A stretch of DNA of 64,000 nt, taken from the NCBI RefSeq assembly GCF_002902945.1, contig NZ_CP026104.1:124001-188000 (forward strand), written 5' to 3'. The position numbers and the translations under genes are program-made. The DNA comes from Paraburkholderia caribensis. GTDB lineage: Bacteria; Pseudomonadota; Gammaproteobacteria; Burkholderiales; Burkholderiaceae. Under the pieces are notes generated by a model. That model did not search any database, was not told the DNA's origin, and saw nothing but the letters and a program-made list of their open reading frames with translations. Every line of letters begins with the position of its first letter. The first letter of the stretch is position 1. Below are positions 55,673-64,000 of this stretch, piece after piece.

Positions 55673-55719
55673 AGGGTACAGGGGGGACGACGCCATGAAC
55701 AACCGACAGGAAGCACATC

Positions 55720-56511
55720 ATGAATAAACCTACCATCATTACGGTTCCAATCCTGCCGTTCGGCATGGTCCACTCCCACCTCGTCATCGGTGCAACGGGC
55801 TGTGTTCTCGTGGACACGGGCACGCCGGGCTCAGAAGACAAGATTGAGCGCGTCCTGAAGAAGCACGGACGAAGCTTTCGCGATGTCACCTTGATCGTGG
55901 TCACTCATGCGCACACGGACCATGCCGGTTCGGCTGCGCGGCTGCGCGAACTGACGGGCGCGCCAATCCTTGCTCATGCAGGAGATCTGGACTACTACGT
56001 GCGGCGCAAGGAAATGACGTATTGCGTGACGCATTGGTGGGGGCCTCTCTTTTTGCGCTCCGGCGTGCCCGGCGAGCCGTACTTGCCCTTCACACCGGAC
56101 ATCCTGCTTCAGGACGACGCCACCATCGATCTAAGCGGTTATGGAATCGAAGGCGTGGCAAGGCACACGCCAGGCCACACGGCCGGCTCCGTGTCAGTTG
56201 AACTGGGCAGTGGAGACGCGTTGGTAGGCGACCTCATCGCCTCGGGTGTCTTTCTAGGCGGATTGATCCGTAAGGGGCGCGCCATGCGCCCGCCGTTCGA
56301 GGATGACCCGCAAGCCGTCAGTGTTGAATTGATGGGCATGGTGGAGGCCGGCATGCAACGCTTTCACATGGGTCACGGCGGTCCGCTAGCCGCCAAAGAA
56401 GTGCGCCGGCACGCTCTCTCACTGCGGAACCTGAAGCCTGGGCGCAAATATGGGTCGCAGGCCATGGGGTGTGCCTGCTCTGAGCCCAAGTTAGCTGAGC
56501 CGGTTAAATAA
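55720..56511 (+). CDS. MBL-fold metallo-hydrolase
   Basis: 263 residues from ATG 55720. The zinc site is complete: His63, His65, Asp67 and His68 in V-T-H-A-H-T-D-H-A-G, a histidine in ARHTPGHTAGSVSVEL, the aspartate in LVGDLIASG and a late histidine in HMGHGGP. The strand CVLVDTGTPGSEDKIERVLK is the usual first lid. It has the size of glyoxalase-II-like or lactonase enzymes. It lies 47 bases after the hydrolase and 85 before the nitrilase, all on one strand. Hydrolysis of a lactone or thioester is possible. The end is cysteine-rich (G-C-A-C-S). Confidence 0.93.
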   Translation: MNKPTIITVPILPFGMVHSHLVIGATGCVLVDTGTPGSEDKIERVLKKHGRSFRDVTLIVVTHAHTDHAGSAARLRELTGAPILAHAGDLDYYVRRKEMTYCVTHWWGPLFLRSGVPGEPYLPFTPDILLQDDATIDLSGYGIEGVARHTPGHTAGSVSVELGSGDALVGDLIASGVFLGGLIRKGRAMRPPFEDDPQAVSVELMGMVEAGMQRFHMGHGGPLAAKEVRRHALSLRNLKPGRKYGSQAMGCACSEPKLAEPVK

Positions 56512-56596
56512 AGCGTGGCGCGCGGTTCAGGCGTGTTCTTCCCCACGAATCAATTGAAGTCGGCTCGGCTTCGCCAACTTCCAGGAATGGATTGCC

Positions 56597-57616
56597 ATGC
56601 CTCTCGTTCATCCGAAATATAAAGTCGCTGTTGTTCAGGCCACTCCAGTCTGGCTCGATCTTGACGCCGGCATCGACAAGACCATTGAGCTGATCAACGA
56701 GGCCGCCGGCAACGGCGCCAGCCTGATCTCCTTCCCGGAGACCTGGTTACCCGGCTATCCATGGCATATCTGGATGGGCGCGCACGCGTGGCAGGTAAGC
56801 CAGGGCTTCGTACAGAGGTACTTCGACAACTCGCTGGACTACGACGGGCCGGAGGCTTCCCGGCTCAGCACCGCAGTCCGGCAGGCCGGGATCACCGCGG
56901 TCGTCGGCGTTTCTGAGCGAAGCGGCAGTAGCCTTTATATGGGGCAGTGGATTATTGGCGCGGACGGCAGGACCATCGCTGCGCGCCGCAAGCTGCGCCC
57001 CACTCACGTCGAGCGCGCCGTATTCGGCGAGGGCGATGGTTCGGATCTGGCAGTGCATCAGGTTGAGGGTCTGGGAAGGATAGGGGCGTTGTGCTGCTGG
57101 GAGCATCTGCAGCCACTGTCAAAATACGCAATGTATGCGCAGAATGAACAGGTGCACGTCGCATCGTGGCCAAGCTTTTCTAACTATGAGCCTTTTGCCC
57201 CGGCGCTCGGAAGCGAAGTCAACAATGCCGCAAGCAGAATTTATGCGGTGGAAGGGTCGTGCTTTGTGCTGGCACCTTGCGCAGTCGTGTCCAAAGCGAT
57301 GATCGACGAGTTGTGCGACACCCCCGAAAAGCGTGACTTAAACCACGTTGGTGGTGGTCATGCTGTCATCTACGGGCCTGACGGAAGCGCGCTGGTTACG
57401 AAGCTGCCGGAGGATAGTGAAGGTATCCTGTACGCGGATATTGATCTTGCCACCATTGTCGTGGCCAAGAACGCCGCCGATCCTGCCGGCCACTACTCCC
57501 GCCCCGATGTCACCCGGCTTTTGATCAATAAGACCCGTATGCGACGAGTAGACGCTTTCGCGCTGCCTATCGACAGATCAGAGAATGACGATGTGGCGTA
57601 CATGGAAGATGTGTAG
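56597..57616 (+). CDS. Nitrilase (carbon-nitrogen hydrolase)
   Basis: 339 residues, standard nitrilase length, from ATG 56597. The catalytic triad is Glu48 in LISFPETWLPGYPWHIWMG, Lys132 in A-R-R-K-L-R-P-T-H-V-E-R, and Cys167 in GALCCWEHLQPLSKYAM; the C-W-E-H motif marks true nitrilases rather than amidases. It would hydrolyse a nitrile to the acid and ammonia in the cytoplasm. Residues VHVASWPSFSNYEPFAPALG and NHVGGGHAVIYGPDG are typical. Third gene of the LysR-linked group; the aliphatic, aryl or aryl-aceto preference cannot be told by eye. Confidence 0.95.
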   Translation: MPLVHPKYKVAVVQATPVWLDLDAGIDKTIELINEAAGNGASLISFPETWLPGYPWHIWMGAHAWQVSQGFVQRYFDNSLDYDGPEASRLSTAVRQAGITAVVGVSERSGSSLYMGQWIIGADGRTIAARRKLRPTHVERAVFGEGDGSDLAVHQVEGLGRIGALCCWEHLQPLSKYAMYAQNEQVHVASWPSFSNYEPFAPALGSEVNNAASRIYAVEGSCFVLAPCAVVSKAMIDELCDTPEKRDLNHVGGGHAVIYGPDGSALVTKLPEDSEGILYADIDLATIVVAKNAADPAGHYSRPDVTRLLINKTRMRRVDAFALPIDRSENDDVAYMEDV

Positions 57617-58156
57617 GCACACAGACGTACCTTCGCCGCGCGAAACGCAACGACCTGCGGCCACTGACGACAACGAAAGTGGAGCGAGCGACTCCTACGT
57701 GAGAGAAGCCGGACATTCAAATGTCTGAGCGAATCGCTCGCCGAACGGCGGTTCCTGGCCGACTGTACGCATTCGTCGCCTTCGCCGATCGCGCGCCGAC
57801 GGCGAACGCAGCAAATCGACCCTGAGCGGTCTTACACACCCCAAAATGTCCGGATGGCCGCTTTCAGAGGTGCAGCGGTCATCCTTACTACCGGGTCGAC
57901 TCATTACTCGAAGCCACTGCGGACGTAGTCCGCCGATCTTGTTCCACACTTGACGAGCGGTCCGTCCCTGAAGAGCGCCACCGGGAAGAATGGAGGCGGC
58001 GGGAATCATCGCCAGTCTCAACTGCCTGTGTCAGCCGAAGCGCCGGACTCCAATCCAAACGCAGTTTTTTAGGCGCGTTTCCTGTTGATATAAAACCCTA
58101 CGACGGGAGCACGAGCTGGATCAAGACATGTCCTTGAGGACGGCAGTCGTCGTCAT
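57617..58156. other. Gene-free stretch
   Basis: No reading frame resembles a protein; the longest (57695-58021, minus) is arginine-rich noise. I see no terminator after the nitrilase gene. Confidence 0.4.
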
Positions 58157-58630
58157 CTAGAGTTCGTCTGGTTCGGCCTGCTGGAGCCTTCGATCTAAGG
58201 CGGCGAGGTGCATCTCCCAGACATCGCCGTACACTCGGCAGAACAATTCCATCGATTCTAGAACTGCGCCCACCCAGGCGGTGTCCTTGCCTTCGCGGGT
58301 AAGGCGTTTAAAGAGTGCGCGTTGCTTTTGTAACGTGGCAACGCTCCGGGCGGCAGCCGACCGGGCGTGTTGTTCCGCCTTCCATGCGTCGAGCAGAGCA
58401 GGAAGATGGCGCGTGTGCTCATATAGCCAGTAGTGGCACGTAGAATAATGCGACGCAAACGCCTCTCCACGTTCGCGCAGCGTTCTGACCCATCCCAGAA
58501 CAACGAGCGGCGGCAACGTATCTCCGCACGGCCCCCACAACGTCGAAACCAGAAACTGGTCGACGTCGTATGGCGATCCGCTTGCGATGACGCTCGGGAC
58601 ATCGACGTCAACACGATGTGGGGTTGCCAT
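58157..58630 (-). CDS. Hypothetical protein
   Basis: 157 residues from ATG 58630, chosen for GGGAGGTCGTC just upstream; a longer frame back to 58765 would overlap the AraC gene. The sequence is well formed: VDVDVPSVIASGSPYDVDQF at the start, GPCGDTLPPLVVLGWVRTLR, then a long helical, charged segment with AEQHARSAAARSVATLQKQR and VYGDVWEMHLAALDRRLQQA. No membrane segment or known motif. It is on the same strand as the AraC regulator upstream, 109 bases after it, and may be its partner. Confidence 0.55.
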   Translation of the reverse strand: MATPHRVDVDVPSVIASGSPYDVDQFLVSTLWGPCGDTLPPLVVLGWVRTLRERGEAFASHYSTCHYWLYEHTRHLPALLDAWKAEQHARSAAARSVATLQKQRALFKRLTREGKDTAWVGAVLESMELFCRVYGDVWEMHLAALDRRLQQAEPDEL

Positions 58631-58739
58631 CACGACGACCTCCCGATGTTCACGTTGGAAACCATATTCTATTCTTATCTGATATTCCTCGACCTGTGAG
58701 CCTGCTAGTCCGACGACATGCGAGGCCTCGCAAAATGAA

Positions 58740-59567
58740 TCAGCTACCGACTTTTCGGTTGGCAAGTCGGTATGCGCGCGGCGTCACACCGGTGTATCGA
58801 TGAAACACGTCGGTGAAATGCTGCTGAGTTTGAAATCCCGTGCGCGCGGCAACGTCAACTAGGGGGACGGTCTCATCGCGCAATATTGTCTTGGCAAACT
58901 TCATCCGTTCGAGTATCACGTACCGATGCGGCGGGCTGCCCGTCGCCGTTTTGAAGGCGCGTGAAAAGTGTGATGCACTCATGTCCACCAGCACTGCGAG
59001 TTGCCCGACCAAAATGGTTTCGGTGATGTGCTCATGAACGAAGGCTTCAATGCGAATCAGCATTTGACGCGTAAGAGGCGTATCTGGCATGGCCGCACCA
59101 GCCCAGAGCCCGTAGTTAAGAGCGATGTGTACCGAAATGACGTCGGCGAAAGCGTCTGCGCAGGCAGCGTCGATGAGCTTCACAACATGCAAGGCACTCA
59201 ATGTGTCCGCGACCTCGCGCAGGAACGGATCCCAAAACCTGGACCATTTTGGGACCGCTAAAAACGATTCTCGCGAGGCTTGTCCAAGGACGCACCTTTT
59301 TAGTTCGACGACCCATCCCTTGGGATCGTTGTCGCCGATCGTGGCCAACTGCGCGCACGCCGGAATGACCGCGACAGATGGAGCACTTATTAGTATCGAC
59401 TGGTTCACTCCGAGGTCGTCGCAGCCCGCAGCCTGCACATCAGTGGTACCTGTAGGCATCACGAGCCGAAGTCCCTGAGCTGGATTCTGCCCGCCATTGG
59501 TGAATGCGACGTTCAACGTTTTGCAGCGCAACCCGTGATCCGCGTCCAATCCGCTTGCTTGTTTCAT
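58740..59567 (-). CDS. AraC-family transcriptional regulator
   Basis: 275 residues from ATG 59567. The C-terminal 100 residues form the double HTH: QMLIRIEAFVHEHITETILV, then MSASHFSRAFKTATGSPPHR, YVILERMKFAKTILRDETVP and the signature AARTGFQTQQHFTDVFHRYT with GVTPRAYR. The N-terminal 160 residues have no clear cupin motif, so the sensing domain is not assigned. It likely activates a nearby gene, perhaps the unknown gene just downstream. Intact. Confidence 0.92.
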   Translation of the reverse strand: MKQASGLDADHGLRCKTLNVAFTNGGQNPAQGLRLVMPTGTTDVQAAGCDDLGVNQSILISAPSVAVIPACAQLATIGDNDPKGWVVELKRCVLGQASRESFLAVPKWSRFWDPFLREVADTLSALHVVKLIDAACADAFADVISVHIALNYGLWAGAAMPDTPLTRQMLIRIEAFVHEHITETILVGQLAVLVDMSASHFSRAFKTATGSPPHRYVILERMKFAKTILRDETVPLVDVAARTGFQTQQHFTDVFHRYTGVTPRAYRLANRKVGS

Positions 59568-60268
59568 GATAGACAGAAGCCTCCTCGTTTCCTCGTCGGA
59601 AAATTCAAGCTTATGCCAAGTTCAAGGCTTCCTAACGCGGATTCGTCTTCCGTGCAGAAGCGACCCCGACCTCGTTTGGAATCGCGGCTGAGCTACATCG
59701 CTGGGCAATTCAGACGACGCTCGACCAGTAATTTGCCGGGATTCAAACCTACACATCCTTTCGGAAGGCATTCTGCAGGCTGACGCTTATGCCGGGTATG
59801 ACGCGGCGCGAGCGACGGGACCGCATGCGCGGTCCCATATGTTGGCCGACAACATCGTCATCATCGGCGTCTCACAAGTAGTGAAGTGACTGATGGCCGA
59901 CACTGACGAACGCCCGGGCCTTTCCAGCCGAAAGGCCGCCAACGGTTACGTTGATCCCGTCGCCCCTTGGAAGCATCCACGTCGCGGTGCTGGCTGCCCA
60001 TTGCCCGCGAAACGGGACCGTCCGTAAAGACCGACGCACACGACGGTCCGTTGTCTGCGCGGAGCCGCCGTTCGAATGTCCGTGTGACAGCGTGAGCCAA
60101 TGGCCGGCGTTGGCCGCATCGAGGCAGTGCAACCGGCAATCCGCTCGCCGGAAAGCGGCCATTGAGCGGGAGCAGACTGAACCTCGACTATGCAAAATGG
60201 ATGGCTACCTCGACCGGCCGGTCATGGCCGCACTCTGCCGGATGACGTCGAGACGAGCCGCTCGCCGG
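59568..60268. other. Gene-free stretch with an IS66 micro-remnant
   Basis: At 59768-59830 the plus strand reads G-I-L-Q-A-D-A-Y-A-G-Y-D, the core motif of IS66 transposases, with nothing matching on either side. The remainder has open frames on both strands but none is protein-like. It is probably scrambled transposon DNA. Confidence 0.45.
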
Positions 60269-60386
60269 TGACACTTTTATTTCGCTCAGCTCAAGTCTTT
60301 GCCCAGCAAGCGTTCGCGGTCCTCGTCGAGTCCGGCCGTCGTGGAGTGACACATTTATTGTCGCAACGTTGACGGTTTTATTGCGG
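60269..60386 (+). repeat. Three related repeats, transposon-end-like
   Basis: TGACACTTTTATTTCGC (60269-60285), TGACACATTTATTGTCGC (60347-60364) and TTGACGGTTTTATTGCGG (60369-60386) share a T-G-A-C...T-T-T-A-T-T...C-G core in the same direction. Multiple same-way sites of about 20 bases mark the ends of Tn7-like and Tn5053-like transposons, where the DDE transposase binds. No such transposase gene lies in the window. Confidence 0.4.
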
Positions 60387-60515
60387 TCTACGGCTATTGC
60401 GGCAGCGGGCGTCGCGGCGACACTATGGGCTACGGGGGTGATCTAGAGTGGCAGAGTCGGGTCCGGGGTGGTGGTGCGCCGGCGATCGATGCGGATGACT
60501 GACTGCTACTGACGA

Positions 60516-60926
60516 CTAAGACTGGCGGAAGAGCCGACTGGCCGATTGCCGAAGGGCATCAATGGCCTTATCCGCCTCCGCGACGCGCTCATCAGCGGGG
60601 CGTCTTAGGGCGTCGATTGCGTTCTCCATGAGGGCGAGTTCTTTCTCGGAGAACAGAAACGCGGAACTACGTTGGACCTTCCAGGCGTCAGTGTTGGCCC
60701 GACTCATGGCACGGACTGTCTCTTCGGGGGCGTTGCCACCTGAAAGCGTGAACGTGCTTATGTCCAGATATGCACGTCGAAGCTCGAGGAGGGCGGCGAT
60801 CATGTCGCGGTACGCCTGTGCAGTCGTCTCCGGTGCCTTCATCCGTCCGTGACGAGAGGACGCATAGACGCTGCCGACATATGCCGCGAGAGCCGCGACG
60901 ATCACGACCGTGATTGTTTCAGTCAT
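60516..60926 (-). CDS. Hypothetical protein with one N-terminal membrane segment
   Basis: 136 residues from ATG 60926, preceded by a purine-rich GGAGACCGAAAAT. Residues 5-22 (ITVVIVAALAAYVGSVYA) form a membrane segment, leaving a mainly helical domain of about 110 residues: AYRDMIAALLELRRAYLDIS and MENAIDALRRPADERVAEAD. It resembles short membrane-anchored helical proteins of unknown role. It is 36 bases downstream of the next gene on the same strand, so the two form an operon. Confidence 0.6.
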   Translation of the reverse strand: MTETITVVIVAALAAYVGSVYASSRHGRMKAPETTAQAYRDMIAALLELRRAYLDISTFTLSGGNAPEETVRAMSRANTDAWKVQRSSAFLFSEKELALMENAIDALRRPADERVAEADKAIDALRQSASRLFRQS

Positions 60927-60962
60927 TATTTTCGGTCTCCGAGATCACTTGATACTCTTCGG

Positions 60963-61433
60963 TCAATCCCGCTCGGCGAAACGTCCAATGGCCTCGATGG
61001 AGAAAGGCCCGGCTACAAGGCTCCGCCACTTATCGCGCGTCGCAATCCATTGGCGATGACGGAACTCGGCAGCGTTGACACCGGACTGAAGCTGGGGATC
61101 GTCGTCTTGGTATCCGAGGGTGTCCATCACCTCACGGAGGGCGGCCTGCCCGGCTCGCCAGTCAGATGCCGCTCGCTTTTCTACGATTTCTGGGCCGACA
61201 TAGTAATGAAGGGTGATCGACATCGCCTTTTCGCTCAACTTGGATTTGGTTGTTATGTATGAACGCACGATCTCAACGAATCGATTCGGAATCTGGCTGG
61301 GGTCGTCGACATGCTGCACGGATGCGAAGCCTGGAAGGAACGAGGCAACAGTCGCGATATCCACTTGATGATCTGGTGGGACGGTAGCAAACCAGCCTAA
61401 GAAATGCTCAAGGGGAGTTTTGGAATCAGCCAT
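60963..61433 (-). CDS. Hypothetical protein, operon with 60516
   Basis: 156 residues from ATG 61433: MADSKTPLEHFLGWFATVPP, then FLPGFASVQHVDDPSQIPNR, SITLHYYVGPEIVEKRAASD and ATRDKWRSLVAGPFSIEAIG. It is soluble and mixed alpha/beta. I do not recognise a family. With the membrane-anchored protein downstream it makes a two-gene unit next to a zinc-ribbon protein and transposon-end-like repeats, a place where defence or mobility-linked genes are often found, but nothing in the sequence proves such a role. Confidence 0.6.
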   Translation of the reverse strand: MADSKTPLEHFLGWFATVPPDHQVDIATVASFLPGFASVQHVDDPSQIPNRFVEIVRSYITTKSKLSEKAMSITLHYYVGPEIVEKRAASDWRAGQAALREVMDTLGYQDDDPQLQSGVNAAEFRHRQWIATRDKWRSLVAGPFSIEAIGRFAERD

Positions 61434-61496
61434 GATAGGTTGGGTAGCACTATAACGGTTTGATTTTTCCAGTTCACAATCTTCTCACGTCGGGGG

Positions 61497-63032
61497 TCAG
61501 AGGGAGTCGACAGCTACGTCGAAGAACCCATGACAAAGGGTGCAGCGGAACAAGCGGCGTCTAATCTGCGCGGCAGTTTTGGTGCGCGTGCGCTTGAACC
61601 CATGCGGGCGTGCCGCGCCGATCTTGTGGCAACGCGGGCACCAGATATGCGGCGCAGGTGCTTTTAGACCGAGCCGCACCCGGCGCTCGAAATCGCCTGA
61701 CGGGTCGAGAGCCAGCAACCACTCGCGAAAGCGCTGAACCCACGACTTGATGACCTCCGGCTTTGTGCCAAGCGACTCTGCAGCGTCGCTCAGGGTTCTG
61801 TGTTGCGATAGGCGCGGGAGAATTGCGTAGAGCATGTCCTTGCGCAGCATATTCGCCATCGGCGTTTTGGTGGTCCGCGTGAACAACCGGACGCACGCTC
61901 TGCACTGGAACTGGGGTAACGTTGGTGCGGTGCGCATCTTCCCGATGAGCCGCGTCTCGGCGCTGCCGCAGTGCGGACAGTCCGGTGGCGCGACACTGGG
62001 CGACAGGGCGACGTCGATGTGCTTTTTCAGAAACCGCGTGAGAGCCTTGTCCTCGGTGCTGCGCCGCGCGATCGTGCTGGTGTTGCGCAGCGGCCTGCTG
62101 AAGTCGAAGCGCTCTGCCGCCACCGCGGAAAGAGCGGGCTTCGATAACTGATCTGGCGGCAGGTGAGGCTGCAGCTTCATGGACGCAGTGTCGATGCGCG
62201 GGAGGTCAGGCGCATCGAGGCCGGCGCGCCGGCGGCGGGCCGCCGCGTTTCGTGCGAGGTCGTCAACGACCATGACCGGCACGCAGTCGCCTGACGAATT
62301 CGCCTGCAGCGGCCAGGAGAAGAGACAGGCGGGGCACTTCGCGAGTCGCCGCTGATCGACGCTATACCCGCCGTTGAGCTTGACACCGCGGCGGCCACAT
62401 CTAGGACACTCGCCAGCTGGCCGGTACTTGATGCCGAGTTTCACCAGCGATGTCCAGTGGCCGTCCGGATCATGCGCTGCGATCAGCTGGCGAAAACGCA
62501 TTAGCCAGTTCGATACCGCGGCATAGTCAATTTGCAGGCGACGAGAGGCCTCCTCGAGCGGAATCGGTTGCGACAACAGGGGGAAAAACGCGGGCATCTT
62601 GCTCACAAATCGAAGGCGCGCGAGCGGACTTCCCGTTAGCCTCGTGAACAGCTTCCTGCACCCGCCACAGCGGAAGTAGGGGACCGAGTGATATTGCGTG
62701 GGCCTCTGGTGCAGGCGTGCGCTCGCGGCTCCGCAATGCGGACACAGCGGCGTGGGTCGGACATCGGAAGAGTGCAGCTCCGCCCAAAGGCTGGCCACGA
62801 ACGACGTGAGCGCAGTGTTCTCTTCATTGCCGTAGTCACGGTCGCTCGTCCGCGTGATAGGCGTCCGGGCGTCGAATACCGCAATGGTGGCGACGCGTTT
62901 GTCTTTGCGGGCGTGGCCGGTAGTTTTCAAAGCTTTTCGCATCACTTCGGCGAGTGCCAGGCGCGCCGCGGCGCCGCATGGTCTGGTAGATCGGGGAACA
63001 GGTGGTCTTTGCGCCTTTAACGGTCGGCGCAA
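61497..63032 (-). CDS. DUF746-type protein with duplicated zinc-ribbon/HTH modules
   Basis: Up to 511 residues; the true start may be ATG 62942 since the first 30 residues look unnatural. Two copies of one module are seen. Module 1: Cys97/100 with Cys122/125, a helix pair LEEASRRLQIDYAAVSNWLM, then Cys209/212 with Cys233/236. Module 2: Cys352/355 with Cys377/380, LSDAAESLGTKPEVIKSWVQ, then Cys465/468 with Cys497/500. The first ribbons have identical spacing. Each module thus holds two zinc ribbons around a helix-turn-helix-like segment, as in the DNA-binding part of IS1-type transposases, but no catalytic domain follows. It matches DUF746, reported from transposons and common in Burkholderia. 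It probably binds DNA. Confidence 0.75.
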   Translation of the reverse strand: MRRPLKAQRPPVPRSTRPCGAAARLALAEVMRKALKTTGHARKDKRVATIAVFDARTPITRTSDRDYGNEENTALTSFVASLWAELHSSDVRPTPLCPHCGAASARLHQRPTQYHSVPYFRCGGCRKLFTRLTGSPLARLRFVSKMPAFFPLLSQPIPLEEASRRLQIDYAAVSNWLMRFRQLIAAHDPDGHWTSLVKLGIKYRPAGECPRCGRRGVKLNGGYSVDQRRLAKCPACLFSWPLQANSSGDCVPVMVVDDLARNAAARRRRAGLDAPDLPRIDTASMKLQPHLPPDQLSKPALSAVAAERFDFSRPLRNTSTIARRSTEDKALTRFLKKHIDVALSPSVAPPDCPHCGSAETRLIGKMRTAPTLPQFQCRACVRLFTRTTKTPMANMLRKDMLYAILPRLSQHRTLSDAAESLGTKPEVIKSWVQRFREWLLALDPSGDFERRVRLGLKAPAPHIWCPRCHKIGAARPHGFKRTRTKTAAQIRRRLFRCTLCHGFFDVAVDSL

Positions 63033-63443
63033 GCCCGAAGTTTAATGCGTGGCCATGACATGCCCAGCGTCACTCCCTCGGCATAAAAGACCGTACAGAT
63101 GAAATCGAGCTGGCTGATTGCCGTTCTATCTCCCTCGAACGATCGTTCTATTTAAAACGGTTTCTACGTAGAAATTTTTCCGCACTGTGACTGCGGGTTC
63201 GTGGCCTGCTCGCGCGACGCTTTGAAGTTGGCACGCGATAACGTTGGGCTTGCATGCCATCAACCGAGATCTACCAGACCCGGAGGCAGGTCGGTATACG
63301 TGGAGGTACAGCACGATGAAGCGACATGCGCGCGTTTCCTGCTTTAGTCTGGCTTCATTGAGGTCAAGCGCGAAAGCGGCGAGGCCGGCCAGCCGCTCAA
63401 GCACATTGCACAGGTCTTTGCGCCGACAAAGGGCGGCGCATCA
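63033..63443. other. Gene-free stretch
   Basis: No convincing gene. A 92-codon minus-strand frame (63126-63404) begins MLERLAGLAAFALDLNEARL, but has no recognisable feature and no good ribosome binding site. An AT-rich patch lies at 63125-63180. Confidence 0.35.
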
Positions 63444-63857
63444 TCAATCTGAAACGGTCCCAACGAACGAATCGTCTTGCGGAGCTTTTTTACGTCCGGG
63501 GCGCGGAGGGGGCGGGTTGCCGTCCCTGCGCCACAGTGCGTTGGGCGACACCTTGAGCGCACGCCCGAGTTGCTGAAACACTTCGACGGTCCCGGTTCTC
63601 TTGTCCGTCTCGATGAGGGCAATGTATGAGCGGCTCACGCCTGATGCGGCGGATAGCTCGTGATGGGTCATTCTCCGAGTATGCCGCCACGCCTTGAGGG
63701 GATGCAGCCCCACCACCAGCGCGTCGCGCATTTCGTCAGGTACGGCGTGCGTCAGCTCGGCAGCGTCGGGTAACGCGCACAGGCGTTGCCATAAATCGAT
63801 CGGCACCACGGCAAAACTGGGTGCGCCGTTGACGCTGATGAATTGGATCTCGTTCAT
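63444..63857 (-). CDS. XRE-family HTH protein, antitoxin-like
   Basis: 137 residues from ATG 63857. The N-terminal 60 residues (MNEIQFISVNGAPSFAVVPI, D-L-W-Q-R-L) resemble the dimer domain of Phd/YefM-like antitoxins. Residues about 57-107 are an XRE helix-turn-helix: AWRHTRRMTHHELSAASGVS, RSYIALIETDKRTGTVEVFQ and a last helix with ALKVSPNALWRRD. A proline- and lysine-rich tail follows. Such proteins usually sit next to a RelE/HigB toxin; none is found downstream, and only 143 bases are visible upstream, so the partner could be outside the window. Without it, the protein would simply be a repressor. Confidence 0.8.
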   Translation of the reverse strand: MNEIQFISVNGAPSFAVVPIDLWQRLCALPDAAELTHAVPDEMRDALVVGLHPLKAWRHTRRMTHHELSAASGVSRSYIALIETDKRTGTVEVFQQLGRALKVSPNALWRRDGNPPPPRPGRKKAPQDDSFVGTVSD

Positions 63858-64000
63858 TCTGATTTTGTGCTGAATCGACCACGGCGCACTATACCAATAC
63901 GCGCAGATGACTCAAGCGGGAAAGTAGCGAGTTGCCGTGGCGACAATTTTTTTCGGGTAAGGGAGTAGGGGACCGCGCCCCTTCGGATCAGCGATGCGCG

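Noticed and set aside
1..64000. rRNA and tRNA genes, replication origin, plasmid partition genes
   Set aside because: Looked for conserved stems and known proteins; none was seen, so replicon type cannot be stated.

Overview
The window looks like accessory DNA from a GC-rich betaproteobacterium of the Burkholderia/Paraburkholderia/Caballeronia group, probably a secondary chromosome or megaplasmid. This rests on gene style (many LysR regulators, an OmpC-type porin, an AAHS transporter, a DUF746 protein) and on the density of decayed insertion sequences. It is inference, since no rRNA, tRNA or replication gene is present.

Layout. 1-6.9 kb: the tail of a solute-binding protein, a TetR regulator, then a graveyard of IS110, IS5 and IS66 remnants. 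6.9-16.9 kb: one 3341-residue autotransporter adhesin with about 26 beta-strand repeats. 17-20 kb: an IS110 relic split by a decayed IS2-type (IS3 family) element. 20-44.4 kb: a large catabolic locus in two blocks, separated by a second IS66 relic. Block one: LysR, acyl-CoA dehydrogenase, NDP-forming acyl-CoA synthetase, FadB-like fusion, EtfB, EtfA, a broken thiolase, LysR. Block two: PrpF, MFS transporter, SDR, broken acyl-CoA dehydrogenase, MmgE/PrpD, hydrolase, enoyl-CoA hydratase-like protein, tandem CaiB/BaiF CoA-transferase, BadI/MenB-like ring hydrolase. A porin closes it.

Reading of the locus (inference). The SDR resembles BadH, the crotonase at 43.6 kb resembles BadI, and a CoA-transferase, acyl-CoA dehydrogenases and ETF are present. 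Together they suggest CoA-activation and ring opening of an alicyclic acid to a pimeloyl-CoA-like dicarboxylate, then beta-oxidation. PrpF and MmgE/PrpD do not belong to the classical pathway, so the substrate may be different or branched. The thiolase and one dehydrogenase are broken, so the locus may be eroding or rely on genes elsewhere.

45.7-49.7 kb: a Res-Xre toxin-antitoxin pair with visible operator repeats, a strong hairpin, a short membrane peptide and two unknown genes. 49.9-53.3 kb: an intact IS256-family element beside a group II intron whose reverse transcriptase is frameshifted. 53.5-57.6 kb: a LysR-controlled group of a hydrolase/SnoaL-type fusion, a metallo-hydrolase and a nitrilase. 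58.1-59.6 kb: an unknown gene and an AraC regulator. 60.2-63.9 kb: repeats like a transposon end, two unknown small genes, a duplicated zinc-ribbon DUF746 protein and an XRE antitoxin-like protein, all four genes on the minus strand.
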